Assembly: GCF_000744785.1 (NCBI RefSeq)
Contig: NZ_JQMO01000002.1
Location: 682,001-746,000, forward strand
Length of the DNA: 64,000 nucleotides
Reading direction: 5' to 3'
Source of the DNA: Kitasatospora azatica KCTC 9699
GTDB taxonomy: Bacteria > Actinomycetota > Actinomycetes > Streptomycetales > Streptomycetaceae
Within the stretch, counting starts at the first letter, position 1, and each line of letters begins with the position of its first letter. Both the position numbers and the translations under genes were made by a program. The notes below the pieces were generated by a model. That model was not told where the DNA came from. It saw only the letters and a program-made list of their open reading frames with translations, and did no database searches. Below, piece by piece: positions 46,934-56,368 of the stretch.

Positions 46934-47581
46934 ATGATGCTCGGAGACTTTCTGCAGGACGCCGCGCGCGGTGTCTTCCCGCCCTCCAACGGGCAGGTCA
47001 CGGTGGTGCGCCAGCCCAACGACCGGGAGGCGGGCGTGCTGTCGTTCAGCGCGCACGCGGTGGTCTTCGTCGACGAGGACCCGCACTGGGTGCACCGGAC
47101 GCTGGCCTCGGTGGAGGCGGACCCGCTGGCGGCGCCGGTCTGTCCGGAGTTCCTGCTCGCGCTGGCCAGGCGCACCGACCGGGTGATCGGCAACACCGAC
47201 CTGATGACGGTGGCCGGTCGGCTGCCCGGCCCGCCCCCGCTCCCGCTGGTGGAGATCGAGGACCGCGAACACCCGCGAGTGGTACGGGCGTTGAAGTTCC
47301 GCGAGGACGTACGGGTGTGGACGGCGCCCGGCGGCGTACTGGTGCTCGGGCGCGGGGTGGCCGGGCGCTGGGAGGCGGCACTGGAGGTGGACGCCGAGGC
47401 CCGCGGGCGCGGCCTGGGCCGGGCGCTCGGGGTGAGCGCCCGGCACCTGCTGCCGGAAGGTGACGCGGTCTGGGCCCAGCAGCCGCCGGGCAACGCGGCC
47501 AGCGTCCGCGCACTGCAGGCGGCCGGCTACCGGCCGGTGGGCGCGGAGGTGCTGCTCAGTCGCCGTCAGCCGCAGACCTAG
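46934..47581 (+). CDS. GNAT-type acetyltransferase
   Basis: 215 residues. The acetyl-CoA site is EVDAEARGRGLGRALGVSARHLLP near residue 150, with QQPPGNAASVRALQAAGYRPVGAEVL at the end. N-terminal part (VTVVRQPNDREAGVLSFSAHAVVFVDEDPHW) is specific to a streptomycete subgroup. Longer in-frame starts exist, but the -10 position supports MMLGDFL. Substrate unknown. Confidence 0.8.
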   Translation: MMLGDFLQDAARGVFPPSNGQVTVVRQPNDREAGVLSFSAHAVVFVDEDPHWVHRTLASVEADPLAAPVCPEFLLALARRTDRVIGNTDLMTVAGRLPGPPPLPLVEIEDREHPRVVRALKFREDVRVWTAPGGVLVLGRGVAGRWEAALEVDAEARGRGLGRALGVSARHLLPEGDAVWAQQPPGNAASVRALQAAGYRPVGAEVLLSRRQPQT

Positions 47582-47594
47582 GGTCGGACAAGCC

Positions 47595-48368
47595 CTAGGC
47601 GAACTTGGCCTTGCCCGGGCCGTCCTCGATGAAGCTGCGCATGCCGGTGGCGCGGTCCTCGGTGGCGAACAGGCCGGCGAACAGGGTGCGCTCGATCGCC
47701 AGGCCGGTGTCCAGGTCGGCCTCCAGGCCACGGTCCACGGCCTCCTTGGCGGCCCGCAGCGCCCAGGCGGGCCCGGTGGCGAGCTTGCCGGCCCAGTCCA
47801 GCGCGGCCTGGTAGACCTCCTCGGCCGGAACCACCTGGTCGACCAGGCCGATCCGCAGCGCCTCCTCGGCGCGCACCTGACGGCCCGTGAAGATCAGCTC
47901 CTTGGCCTTGGCCGGGCCGACCAGCCGGGCCAGCCGCTGGGTGCCGCCGGCGCCCGGGATCAGACCGAGCAGGATCTCCGGCTGGCCGAGCTTGGCGTTC
48001 TCCGCGGCGATCCGGATGTCCGCGCACAGCGCCAGCTCGCAGCCGCCGCCCAGCGCGTAGCCGGTCACCGCGGCCACCACCGGCTTGGGGATCCGGGCCA
48101 CGGCGGTGAACGCGTCCTGCAGCGCGCCGCCGCGGGCGACCATGTCGGTGTACGACATCCGCTGCATCTCCTTGATGTCCGCGCCGGCCGCGAACACCTT
48201 CTCGCCGCCGTAGATCACCACGGCCCGCACGTCCTCGCGCGCGGTGGCCTCGTCGGCGACCTCGCGCAGCTGGTCCTGCATCGCGACGTCCAGCGCGTTC
48301 ATCGGCGGGCGGGCCAGTCGGATGGTGCCGACGGCGTCCGCGACCTCCAGGGTGACGAACCGGGTCAT
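47595..48368 (-). CDS. enoyl-CoA hydratase
   Basis: 257 residues of the crotonase fold. Oxyanion-hole segments [10 protein letters not shown] and [28 protein letters not shown], and catalytic Glu in [18 protein letters not shown]. Hydrates trans-2-enoyl-CoA. Not in the same operon as the catabolic genes at 14-23 kb, but it could supply the hydratase that operon lacks. Convergent with the acetyltransferase gene. Confidence 0.92.
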   Translation of the reverse strand: MTRFVTLEVADAVGTIRLARPPMNALDVAMQDQLREVADEATAREDVRAVVIYGGEKVFAAGADIKEMQRMSYTDMVARGGALQDAFTAVARIPKPVVAAVTGYALGGGCELALCADIRIAAENAKLGQPEILLGLIPGAGGTQRLARLVGPAKAKELIFTGRQVRAEEALRIGLVDQVVPAEEVYQAALDWAGKLATGPAWALRAAKEAVDRGLEADLDTGLAIERTLFAGLFATEDRATGMRSFIEDGPGKAKFA

Positions 48369-48426
48369 GAGGGAGCCTCCAGTGGGGTTTCGCAGATTTC
48401 GCGGAGAAGGTTAACGGTCGTAAACC

Positions 48427-48457
48427 CTGACAGTAGCGGCACCGGTGCTGCTAGCGT
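48427..48457 (+). promoter_or_regulatory. promoter of the MFS leader
   Basis: -35 CTGACA (48427-48432), 19-nt spacer, -10 TAGCGT (48452-48457). The -10 ends 6 nt before a GTG, so transcription should begin at the uORF start. Confidence 0.6.
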
Positions 48458-48463
48458 GAGGGC

Positions 48464-48484
48464 GTGTTCCTCTTCCTTGCGTAG
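48464..48484 (+). CDS. leaderless 6-codon uORF (MFLFLA)
   Basis: GTG TTC CTC TTC CTT GCG TAG, beginning exactly where the upstream promoter should start transcription. It precedes a double hairpin and the MFS start. Its codons 2-3 include TTCCTC, complementary to the GAGGAA ribosome site of the MFS gene. Reads as a stalling leader peptide; too short for homology, so this is inference from position and pairing. Confidence 0.55.
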   Translation: MFLFLA

Positions 48485-48490
48485 GACCGG

Positions 48491-48553
48491 GCGTGCGACC
48501 GCACCCATGACCACGGCCTGTGGTGGTGCGGTCCTTCGGTGTCCCCCGCACGC
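48491..48553 (+). promoter_or_regulatory. structured leader hairpin, candidate attenuator
   Basis: Outer stem GCGTGCG (48491-48497) with CGCACGC (48547-48553) competes with a longer inner stem GACCGCACC (48497-48505) with GGTGCGGTC (48525-48533), which carries CCAC/GTGG inside. Confidence 0.55.
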
Positions 48554-48576
48554 TCTCTCCGTTGAGGAACCCTCCG

Positions 48577-49083
48577 ATGAACCGCATGCCCGGCCTCGCG
48601 CCGGTATTCCTGGCCGCCCTGGTGGGGCGGCTCTCGTACGGGACGGTGGCGCTGGCCCTGGTCCTGACGGTCCGTGACACCACCGGGTCCTACACCTCCG
48701 TCGGCGCGGTGCTGGCCCTGTTCGGACTGACCGCGGCCGCACTCGCCCCGGTGCGGGCCGCCCTGATCGACCGTCACGGTGCGCGCCGGGTACTGCCGGT
48801 GCTGGCCGCGCCGTACGCGGCCCTGCTGCTCCTGCTCGCCTGCGCGGGGCCGCGCTGGTTGCCGCTGCTGGCCGCAGTGGCCGGTGCCTGCGCTCCACCG
48901 CTCGGACCGGTGCTGCGGGCCCGGCTCAGCGAGCTGCTCGGGGCCGGCCGGTGGTCGCTCCGGGGAGGCCGACCCCTCCTCGCTCGTCAGCTCTCCGGGC
49001 GCGTCCGCGCCAGCGTGGACACCGCCAGCGTGATCTGCTCCTCCGTCAGGTCCGCCCGCGCCGTCAGCCGCAGCCGCGAGTAG
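48577..49083 (+). pseudogene. truncated MFS transporter
   Basis: 168 codons. Only the first ~125 resemble an MFS protein (LAPVFLAALVGRLSYGTVALALVLTVRDTTGSYTSVGAVLALFGLTAAALAPVRAALIDRHGARR), about four membrane segments. From about 48955 the frame lies antisense to the bioF 3' end and encodes Arg/Ser-rich non-homologous residues. A functional MFS needs ~400 residues, so the gene is broken. SD GAGGAA 7 nt before the ATG is intact. Confidence 0.78.
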
Positions 49084-50165
49084 CCGTCCGGGACGGACGG
49101 CGGGCGGAAGCACCCCACCGCCAGCCCGGCCCGGCGGCAGTCCGCCGCCCAAGCGAGCGCTTGCTCAGGGCCGGGGGCCCGGACCGAGACGACGGCCGCG
49201 TCCGGGGTGCTCGCCGTCAGTCCGGCGGCGGTGAGTCGGGCGGCCAGGGTGTGGGCCACCTCGCGGGCCCGCTCGGCCCGCGAGGGCTCGGCGCGCAGCA
49301 GGCGCAGCGCGGCCAGTGCGGCGCCCACCGCCGCCGGTGCCAGGCCGGTGTCGAAGATGAAGGTGCGGGCGGTCTCGACCAGGTGCCGGATCACCCGGGC
49401 CGGCCCGAGCACCACCCCGCCCTGCGAGCCGAGCGACTTGGACAGGGTGGCGGTGGCGACGGTGTCGGGCTCCCCCGCCAGCCCGGCGGCCAGCAGCGCG
49501 CCCCGCCCGCCGGGGCCGAGCACCCCGAGGCCGTGCGCGTCGTCCACCAGGAGCGCCGCGCCGTGCGCCCGGGCGGCGGCGGAGAGCTCGGGCAGCCGGG
49601 CGGCGTTTCCGTCCACCGAGAAGACGGTGTCGCTGACGACCAGCGCCCGCGGCTGGCTGCGCTCGGCCAGCGCGGCGGCGACGGCGGCCGGGTCGCCGTG
49701 CGGGGAGCGGTGGACGGCGGCGCGGGAGAGCCGGCAGCCGTCGATCAGCGAGGCGTGGTTGTAGGCGTCCGAGACGATCAGCGTGTCGGGGTCGGTCAGC
49801 GCGGTGAGCGCGGCCAGGTTGGCGGCGTAGCCGGAGGAGAAGACCAGCGCCGCCTCCACCCCGTAGAAGTCGGCCAGCTCGACTTCCAGTTCCGTGTGCA
49901 GCGCCGTGGTGCCCGTGACCAGGCGCGATCCCGTCGATCCGCCGCCCCAGCGCCGGGCCGCCTCGGCAGCGGCCTCGGTGACCACGGGGTGGTGGGTCAG
50001 GCCGAGGTAGTCGTTGCTGGCGAGGTCGAGCACCGGGTCCTCGGCGGGGCGGCTGCGCAGGGTCCGGGTGAGTCCGGCCTTCGCGCGCAGCTCCGCGGCC
50101 TCGTCGAGCCAGTCGAAGACGGTGGCCGGGGCGTACGGGCGGGCGGGGGCGGAGGGCTCGATCAT
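48987..50165 (-). CDS. bioF: 8-amino-7-oxononanoate synthase
   Basis: 392 residues, PLP alpha-oxoamine synthase like kbl but with bioF-type landmarks: DLASNDYLGLTHHP, GSRLVTGTTALHTELE, VDDAHGLGVLGPGGRGA and the lysine in TLSKSLGSQGG. Condenses pimeloyl-CoA/ACP with alanine to KAPA, the first ring-forming substrate of biotin synthesis. CAGTCT lies 7 nt before the ATG. It is close to but separate from bioBAD; biotin supply fits the biotin carboxylase operon in the same window. Confidence 0.94.
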   Translation of the reverse strand: MIEPSAPARPYAPATVFDWLDEAAELRAKAGLTRTLRSRPAEDPVLDLASNDYLGLTHHPVVTEAAAEAARRWGGGSTGSRLVTGTTALHTELEVELADFYGVEAALVFSSGYAANLAALTALTDPDTLIVSDAYNHASLIDGCRLSRAAVHRSPHGDPAAVAAALAERSQPRALVVSDTVFSVDGNAARLPELSAAARAHGAALLVDDAHGLGVLGPGGRGALLAAGLAGEPDTVATATLSKSLGSQGGVVLGPARVIRHLVETARTFIFDTGLAPAAVGAALAALRLLRAEPSRAERAREVAHTLAARLTAAGLTASTPDAAVVSVRAPGPEQALAWAADCRRAGLAVGCFRPPSVPDGYSRLRLTARADLTEEQITLAVSTLARTRPES

Positions 50166-50241
50166 GAATCGCAGACTGGCACGCCGGGCGCACCAAGGGC
50201 AACGTAATCCGCTGCACACCGGGGTCGGCGCAGGTGAACGA

Positions 50242-50247
50242 TAGGGT
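50242..50247 (+). promoter_or_regulatory. -10 hexamer TAGGGT, leaderless geometry
   Basis: TAGGGT ends 6 nt before the GTG at 50254. Confidence 0.55.
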
Positions 50248-50253
50248 AAGCAG

Positions 50254-52767
50254 GTGACCCTCCTTGACCTGATGCCCAAGCCCGCCGACGCCGATGCGCT
50301 GTACACCACCTTCGCCGCGTGGGCCGAGGAGCGGGGCATCACGCTGTACCCCGCCCAGGAGGACGCGCTGATCGAGCTGTTCACCGGCGCCAACGTGATC
50401 CTGGCGACCCCGACCGGCTCGGGGAAGTCGCTGGTCGCGGCCGGTGCGCACTTCGCGGCGTTGGCCGAGGGCAAGCGGACCTTCTACACCGCGCCGATCA
50501 AGGCGCTGGTCTCGGAGAAGTTCTTCGACCTCTGCAAGATCTTCGGCACCGAGCAGGTCGGCATGATGACCGGCGACGCGAGCGTGAACCCGACCGCGCC
50601 GATCATCTGCTGCACGGCGGAGGTGCTGGCCAACATCGCGCTGCGGGACGGCGACCGGGCCGACATCGGCCAAGTGGTGATGGACGAGTTCCACTTCTAC
50701 GCGGAGCCGGACCGCGGTTGGGCCTGGCAGATCCCGATCCTGGAGCTGCCGCAGGTGCAGTTCCTGCTGATGTCGGCGACGCTGGGCGACGTCCGCCGGT
50801 TCGAGACGGACCTGACCCGGCGCACCGGCCGGCCGACCACCGTGGTCCGCTCGGCGACCCGTCCGGTCCCGCTGTTCTACGAGTACAAGCGCACCACCCT
50901 GCACGACACCCTGGAGGAGTTGCTGACGACCGGTCAGGCCCCGGTCTACGTCGTGCACTTCACCCAGAAGGAGGCGGTGGAGCGGGCCCAGTCGCTGATG
51001 AGCATCAACATGTGCTCGAAGGCGGAGAAGGACGCCATCGCCGCACTGATCGGCAACTTCCGTTTCACCACCAAGTTCGGCCGCAACCTGTCGCGTTACG
51101 TCCGGCACGGTATCGGCGTGCACCACGCGGGCATGCTGCCCAAGTACCGTCGCCTGGTCGAACGCCTCGCCCAGGCAGGCCTGTTGAAGGTGATCTGCGG
51201 CACCGACACGCTCGGCGTCGGGGTCAACGTGCCGATCCGCACCGTGCTGTTCACCGCGCTCTCCAAGTACGACGGGGTCAAGGTGCGGGTGCTGCGGGCC
51301 CGCGAGTTCCACCAGATCGCGGGCCGGGCCGGCCGGGCCGGCTTCGACACCGTCGGCCAGGTGGTCGCGCAGGCGCCCGAGCACGTGGTGGAGAACGACA
51401 AGGCGATCGCCAAGGCCGGCGACGACCCGAAGAAGAAGCGCAAGGTGGTCCGCAAGAAGGCGCCGGAAGGTTTCGTCGGCTGGACCGAGGAGACCTTCGA
51501 GCGGCTGATCGCGGCCGAACCGGAGCCGCTGGTCTCCCGGTTCAAGGTCAGCCACGCGATGCTGCTCGCGGTGATCGGCCGTCCGGGCAACGCCTTCGAG
51601 GCGATGCGGCACCTGCTCACCGACAACCACGAGGAGCGCTCGGCCCAGCGCCGGCACATCCGCTCGGCGATCGCGATCTACCGCTCGCTGCTGGCCGGCG
51701 GCGTGGTGGAGCGGCTGCCCGAGCCGGACGCCGAGGGCCGGATCGTCCGCCTGACCGTGGACCTGCAGGAGAACTTCGCGCTCAACCAGCCGCTCTCCAC
51801 CTTCGCGCTGGCCTCCTTCGAGCTGCTGGACCAGGAGTCCCCCAGCTACGCGATGGACGTGGTCTCGGTGGTCGAGGCGACCCTGGACGACCCGCGCCAG
51901 ATCCTGGCCGCGCAGCAGAACAAGGCGCGCGGCGACGCGATCGGCGAGATGAAGCGCGACGGGATCGAGTACGAGGAGCGGATGGAGCGGCTGCAGGATG
52001 TGACCTACCCGAAGCCGCTGGAGGAGCTGCTCGACCACGCCTACGAGGTCTACCGCCGCGCCCACCCGTGGATCGGCGACTACCAGCTGCAGCCCAAGTC
52101 GGTGGCCCGCGACCTGTTCGAGCGGGCGATGACCTTCACCGACTACGTCGGCCACTACGACCTGGCCCGCACCGAGGGCATCGTGCTGCGCTATCTGGCG
52201 GGCGCCTTCAAGGCCCTGGAACAGACGGTGCCCGACGACATCAAGACCGAGGCGCTCAAGGACGTGATCGCCTGGCTGGGCGAGCTGGTCCGCCAGGTCG
52301 ACTCCAGCCTGCTGGACGAGTGGGAGCAGCTCGCCAATCCGACCGATGAGACCGAGGAGGAGCGGGAGTTGGAGTCCAAGCCGCTCCCGGTCACCGCCAA
52401 CGCGCGGGCCTTCCGGGTGCTGGTGCGCAACGAGATGTTCCGCCGGGTGGAGCTGGCCGCGCTCGAACACTACCGGGAGCTCGGCGAGTTGGACGGCGAG
52501 TACGGCTGGGACGCGGACCGCTGGGCGGACGCGATGGACGCCTACTACGAGGAGCACGACGACCTCGGCACCGGTCCGGACGCGCGCGGGCCCAAGATGC
52601 TGCTGATCGAGGAGAACGAGGCGGACGGCATCTGGCGGGTCCGGCAGATCTTCGACGACCCGGCGGGCGACCACGACTGGGGCATCAGCGCCGAGGTCGA
52701 CCTGCACGGCTCGGACGACGAGGGCCGGGCCGTGCTGCAGGTCACGGCGGTGGACCGGCTGGGCTGA
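50254..52767 (+). CDS. DEAD/DEAH-box helicase with DUF3516
   Basis: 837 residues. SF2 helicase: Q-type start YPAQEDALIELF, Walker A ATPTGSGKS, motif II MDEFHFYAE, SATLGD, the C-terminal half with VHHAGMLPKYRR and AGRAGRAGF. Then about 350 residues of DUF3516. Related actinobacterial proteins are Ski2-like RNA helicases. Expected to unwind RNA during turnover or ribosome assembly; not proven. Single gene with its own leaderless-type start. Confidence 0.93.
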   Translation: MTLLDLMPKPADADALYTTFAAWAEERGITLYPAQEDALIELFTGANVILATPTGSGKSLVAAGAHFAALAEGKRTFYTAPIKALVSEKFFDLCKIFGTEQVGMMTGDASVNPTAPIICCTAEVLANIALRDGDRADIGQVVMDEFHFYAEPDRGWAWQIPILELPQVQFLLMSATLGDVRRFETDLTRRTGRPTTVVRSATRPVPLFYEYKRTTLHDTLEELLTTGQAPVYVVHFTQKEAVERAQSLMSINMCSKAEKDAIAALIGNFRFTTKFGRNLSRYVRHGIGVHHAGMLPKYRRLVERLAQAGLLKVICGTDTLGVGVNVPIRTVLFTALSKYDGVKVRVLRAREFHQIAGRAGRAGFDTVGQVVAQAPEHVVENDKAIAKAGDDPKKKRKVVRKKAPEGFVGWTEETFERLIAAEPEPLVSRFKVSHAMLLAVIGRPGNAFEAMRHLLTDNHEERSAQRRHIRSAIAIYRSLLAGGVVERLPEPDAEGRIVRLTVDLQENFALNQPLSTFALASFELLDQESPSYAMDVVSVVEATLDDPRQILAAQQNKARGDAIGEMKRDGIEYEERMERLQDVTYPKPLEELLDHAYEVYRRAHPWIGDYQLQPKSVARDLFERAMTFTDYVGHYDLARTEGIVLRYLAGAFKALEQTVPDDIKTEALKDVIAWLGELVRQVDSSLLDEWEQLANPTDETEEERELESKPLPVTANARAFRVLVRNEMFRRVELAALEHYRELGELDGEYGWDADRWADAMDAYYEEHDDLGTGPDARGPKMLLIEENEADGIWRVRQIFDDPAGDHDWGISAEVDLHGSDDEGRAVLQVTAVDRLG

Positions 52768-52768
52768 G

Positions 52769-52797
52769 CCGGACCTGCCCCCGGGGGGCTCGTCCGG
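52769..52797. terminator. hairpin between convergent genes
   Basis: CCGGAC/GTCCGG outer arms with CCCCC-GGGGG inside (52778-52788). CACGACCCGTCCGG repeats follow at about 52815-52845. Confidence 0.5.
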
Positions 52798-52842
52798 CGA
52801 CGGCCCGTCCCTTCACGACCCGTCCGGCCACGACCCGTCCGG

Positions 52843-53595
52843 CTACGACCAGACGAAGGCCGTCCCCGCCGTGTAGGAGGCGGCGCGGGAGGCCTCGTCC
52901 AGGTCCTGGTCGACCGGGACGTTCGGGGGGTGCCCGTCGGCGTAGCGCGAGGTGGTGACGGTGACGTAGTGCCGCACCGCCTCCACCCGCGGCGCCGAGT
53001 CGCTCTTGGCCGCGGCCGCCGCCGAGGGCGAGGCGATGGTGGAGTCCGGCAGCACGAAGGTGAGCAGGCCGCCCTGACCCTGTATCAGCCCCGCCGCCTT
53101 GGCGGCCGCGGCGTCGTCCGCGAACCGCAGCACGGTGACGCTGGTGAGCACCTTGGTGTCCTGGCGGCTGATGCTGACCGTCAGATACCCCTGGCAGCCG
53201 GTGTCCTTGAGCACGTTCTTGGCCGGGTCGCGCAGCGTCTCGGCGCAGTCGTTGCCCTGTCGGCCGCCGGAGGAGCGCCGGCCCTTGTAGTTGTTGAGCT
53301 CGATCGGCCGACTGGACGGGAAGTACCCCTCCACGGTGAAGGGGTTGGGGTCGGTGGCCGAGGTGGGCGGCGGGCTGCCGACCACCGTCACCTTGTCCTG
53401 GCTGGACGGGCCGAGCCCGGGCAGCCAGTCGCCGGGGTGCGGGCTGGCCACCACCCAGCCGCCGGCCGCGAGCGCGACCAGTACGCCGCCCCAGACGAAC
53501 AGGCGCCTGGAGCCGCCACGCGTACCGTTTCTGACGTGCCCTGGGGTCTCGGACGGGCCGTCGGATATGGAGCGGGAATCCCCCTGCGTGGTCAT
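52843..53595 (-). CDS. single-pass membrane protein, unknown
   Basis: 250 residues starting [14 protein letters not shown]. One membrane segment ([22 protein letters not shown]) near residue 35 and an outside domain of about 200 residues. Conserved-looking pieces: two Cys ([19 protein letters not shown]) that may form a disulfide, and a long beta-rich part. I recognise no domain. Leaderless-type start, TACAAT 7 nt before the ATG. Divergent from bioB. Confidence 0.75.
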   Translation of the reverse strand: MTTQGDSRSISDGPSETPGHVRNGTRGGSRRLFVWGGVLVALAAGGWVVASPHPGDWLPGLGPSSQDKVTVVGSPPPTSATDPNPFTVEGYFPSSRPIELNNYKGRRSSGGRQGNDCAETLRDPAKNVLKDTGCQGYLTVSISRQDTKVLTSVTVLRFADDAAAAKAAGLIQGQGGLLTFVLPDSTIASPSAAAAAKSDSAPRVEAVRHYVTVTTSRYADGHPPNVPVDQDLDEASRAASYTAGTAFVWS

Positions 53596-53602
53596 GCCGC
53601 AG

Positions 53603-53608
53603 ATTGTA
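53603..53608 (-). promoter_or_regulatory. -10 hexamer TACAAT, leaderless geometry
   Basis: TACAAT on the minus strand ends 7 nt before the ATG at 53595; close to the sigma-70 type consensus. Confidence 0.65.
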
Positions 53609-53662
53609 TGCAGCAACGCGGCGGCGCAGGTCAGGGGGATCTGCCCGGACCGCTCGACCCGG

Positions 53663-53692
53663 TCGTTCGGACATGCGATCGGGTCCGAACGA
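53663..53692. promoter_or_regulatory. 10-bp inverted repeat upstream of bioB
   Basis: TCGTTCGGAC-N10-GTCCGAACGA, perfect arms, in the 197-bp gap between the divergent membrane gene and bioB. Candidate biotin-responsive operator; it does not match published BioQ boxes that I recall. Confidence 0.55.
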
Positions 53693-53792
53693 TCCGCTGA
53701 AGCGACACTGTGCGAGTTGTCACACCCTCGGAGAGATCTTCTGGCCGATTCGGTATGGCGCCGCTCAAGGTGGTCCAGGCAGGATCAGCTCC

Positions 53793-55022
53793 ATGGATCT
53801 GCTCGACACTCTCACTGCCAAGGGCCTGAACCGCGAGCTCCCCACCAGGGAGGAAGCACTGGCCGTCCTGGCCACCACCGACGACGACCTGCTCGACGTG
53901 GTCGCGGCCGCCGGGCGGGTGCGCCGGCAGTGGTTCGGCCGCCGGGTCAAGCTCAACTACCTGGTCAACCTCAAGAGCGGGCTCTGCCCGGAGGACTGCA
54001 ACTACTGTTCGCAGCGGCTCGGGTCCAAGGCGGAGATCCTCAAGTACACCTGGCTGAAGCCGGATCAGGCGGCCGAGGCGGCCGTCGCCGGTGTCGCGGG
54101 CGGCGCCAAGCGGGTCTGCCTGGTGGCCAGCGGGCGCGGTCCGACGGACCGTGACATCGAGCGGGTCGCCGACACCATCACCGCGATCAAGGACCAGGAG
54201 CCGGGCGTCGAGATCTGCGCCTGTCTGGGCCTGCTCTCCGACAACCAGGCCGAGCGGCTGGCCGCGGTCGGCGTCGACGCCTACAACCACAACCTGAACA
54301 CCTCCGAGTCCACCTACGGGGACATCACCACCACCCACACCTACGCGGACCGGGTGGACACCGTGCAGAAGGCGCACGGCGCGGGCCTGTCGGCCTGCTC
54401 GGGCCTGATCGCCGGCATGGGCGAAACCGACGAGGACCTGGTGGACGTGGTCTTCGCGCTGCGCGAGCTGGGCTCGGACTCGGTGCCGGTGAACTTCCTG
54501 ATCCCGTTCGAGGGCACCCCGCTGGCCAAGGAGTGGAACCTCACCCCGCAGCGCTGCCTGCGGATCCTGGCGATGGTCCGGTTCGTCTGCCCCGACGTCG
54601 AGGTGCGGATCGCCGGCGGCCGTGAGGTGCACCTGCGCAGCATGCAGCCGCTCGGCCTGCACATCGCCAACTCGATCTTCCTGGGCGACTACCTGACCAG
54701 CGAGGGCCAGGCCGGGCAGGCCGACCTCGACATGATCAAGGACGCGGGCTTCGAGGTCGAGGGCCAGGGCGAGATGACACTGCCCCGCCACCGCTCGGAG
54801 GTGCCGGCGGCCGGCGGCTGCGGCTCCCACGGCGAGGCCTCGGCCTGCGGCGGGGAGGCGCCGGCTGCTGCTGCGGGCTGCGGCGGGCACGCGGGCGGCG
54901 GTTGCGGCCCGTGCGGGGACGGCCCGGCGGCCGCTCCGGAGACGGGCAACGACGAGCTCCGCTCCGACCTGGTGAAGGTGCGCCGTCGCGGCGCCGGTAC
55001 CGAGCTGGCCCCGAACGCCTGA
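53793..55022 (+). CDS. bioB: biotin synthase with Cys-rich C-terminal tail
   Basis: 409 residues. Radical-SAM cluster CxxxCxxC at Cys65/69/72 ([10 protein letters not shown]), the second-cluster cysteines ([19 protein letters not shown]) and [10 protein letters not shown], all as in BioB. The core ends about residue 345 with AGFEVEGQG. The last ~70 residues are a Gly/Cys/His-rich tail (8 Cys) not present in E. coli BioB (346 aa). Inserts sulfur into dethiobiotin. AGGAT lies 7 nt before the ATG; bioA begins by TGATG overlap. Confidence 0.95.
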   Translation: MDLLDTLTAKGLNRELPTREEALAVLATTDDDLLDVVAAAGRVRRQWFGRRVKLNYLVNLKSGLCPEDCNYCSQRLGSKAEILKYTWLKPDQAAEAAVAGVAGGAKRVCLVASGRGPTDRDIERVADTITAIKDQEPGVEICACLGLLSDNQAERLAAVGVDAYNHNLNTSESTYGDITTTHTYADRVDTVQKAHGAGLSACSGLIAGMGETDEDLVDVVFALRELGSDSVPVNFLIPFEGTPLAKEWNLTPQRCLRILAMVRFVCPDVEVRIAGGREVHLRSMQPLGLHIANSIFLGDYLTSEGQAGQADLDMIKDAGFEVEGQGEMTLPRHRSEVPAAGGCGSHGEASACGGEAPAAAAGCGGHAGGGCGPCGDGPAAAPETGNDELRSDLVKVRRRGAGTELAPNA

Positions 55023-56368
55023 TGCCCCACGAAATGCTCCACGCATCGAACCCGCAGTCCCTGCTCGCGCTGGACCGGGCGCACGTCTGGCACCCCTACG
55101 GGCCGATGCCCGGCACGGTGCCCTCGTACCTGGTCGAGTCGGCCTCCGGGGTCCGCCTGCGGATGGCCGAACCGGTCGGCGGGCACCGCGAGTTGATCGA
55201 CGGCATGTCCTCCTGGTGGGCGGCCGTGCACGGCTACAACCACCCGGTGCTCAACGAGGCGGTGCGCGAGCAGCTGGGCCGGATGAGCCATGTGATGTTC
55301 GGCGGGCTCACCCATGAGCCCGCCATCCGGCTCGCCTCGACCTTGGTGGAGATCACCCCGGAACCGCTGCAGCACGTGTTCCTGGCCGACTCCGGATCGG
55401 TCGGGGTCGAGGTCGCGATGAAGATGTGCCTGCAGTACTGGCAGTCGATCGGGCGGCCCGCCAAGCAGCGGCTGCTGACCTGGCGCGGCGGCTACCACGG
55501 CGACACCTTCCACCCGATGTCGGTCTGCGACCCGGAGGGCGGGATGCACCAGCTCTGGGGCGGGGTGCTGCCGCGTCAGCTCTTCGTCGCCGAGCCGCCG
55601 GCCGGCTTCGACGCCGAGGTCGACCCGGCGTACGCTGCCGAGCTGGCCGAGGCGATCGAGCGGAACGCCGACGAGCTGGCCGCCGTGATCGTGGAGCCCG
55701 TGGTCCAGGGCGCGGGCGGTATGCGCTTCCACTCCCCCGGGTACCTGCGGCTGCTGCGCGAGCTGTGCGACCGGCACGGCGTGCTGCTGATCTTCGACGA
55801 GATCGCCACCGGCTTCGGCCGCTCCGGCGCGCTCTTCGCCGCCGACCACGCCGGGGTCTCGCCGGATGTGCTCTGCCTGGGCAAGGCGCTGACCGGCGGT
55901 TACCTGACCATGGCCGCCACGCTCTGCACCAGCGAGGTGGCGGACGGGATCAGCCGCGGCGAGATGCCGGTGCTGGCGCACGGGCCGACCTTCATGGGCA
56001 ACCCGCTGGCCGCCGCCGTCGCCAACGCCTCGATCGACCTGCTGCTGCGCCAGGACTGGCAGACCGAGGTCAAGCGGATCGAGACCGGTCTGCGGGCCGG
56101 ACTCGCCGGGGCCGTCGACCTCCCGGGCGTGGCCGATGTGCGGGTGCTCGGCGCGATCGGCGTGGTCCAGCTGGACCGCCCGGTGAACGTACGGGCGGCC
56201 ACCGAGGCCGCCGCCCGCGAGGGTGTCTGGCTGCGCCCGTTCCGGGACCTGATCTACACGATGCCGCCGTATGTCACCGGGGACGACGACCTGGCCCGGA
56301 TCGGCGCGGCGGTCGCGGCGGCGGCAGCGGCGACTGCGGAGGTCACGGCGGCGGAGGTGGGCGCATGA
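55022..56368 (+). CDS. bioA: adenosylmethionine-8-amino-7-oxononanoate aminotransferase
   Basis: 448 residues, class III aminotransferase. [14 protein letters not shown] at the start, [48 protein letters not shown] and the PLP lysine in [18 protein letters not shown] are all bioA features. Makes 7,8-diaminopelargonate using SAM as amino donor. ATG overlaps the bioB stop by one base and its stop overlaps bioD (ATGA). Confidence 0.96.
   Translation: MPHEMLHASNPQSLLALDRAHVWHPYGPMPGTVPSYLVESASGVRLRMAEPVGGHRELIDGMSSWWAAVHGYNHPVLNEAVREQLGRMSHVMFGGLTHEPAIRLASTLVEITPEPLQHVFLADSGSVGVEVAMKMCLQYWQSIGRPAKQRLLTWRGGYHGDTFHPMSVCDPEGGMHQLWGGVLPRQLFVAEPPAGFDAEVDPAYAAELAEAIERNADELAAVIVEPVVQGAGGMRFHSPGYLRLLRELCDRHGVLLIFDEIATGFGRSGALFAADHAGVSPDVLCLGKALTGGYLTMAATLCTSEVADGISRGEMPVLAHGPTFMGNPLAAAVANASIDLLLRQDWQTEVKRIETGLRAGLAGAVDLPGVADVRVLGAIGVVQLDRPVNVRAATEAAAREGVWLRPFRDLIYTMPPYVTGDDDLARIGAAVAAAAAATAEVTAAEVGA

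Noticed and set aside
49165..52707. Minus-strand open frame of about 1,180 codons
   Set aside because: Antisense to the DUF3516 helicase; composition is that of a reverse-frame shadow, and it crosses the bioF gene out of frame.
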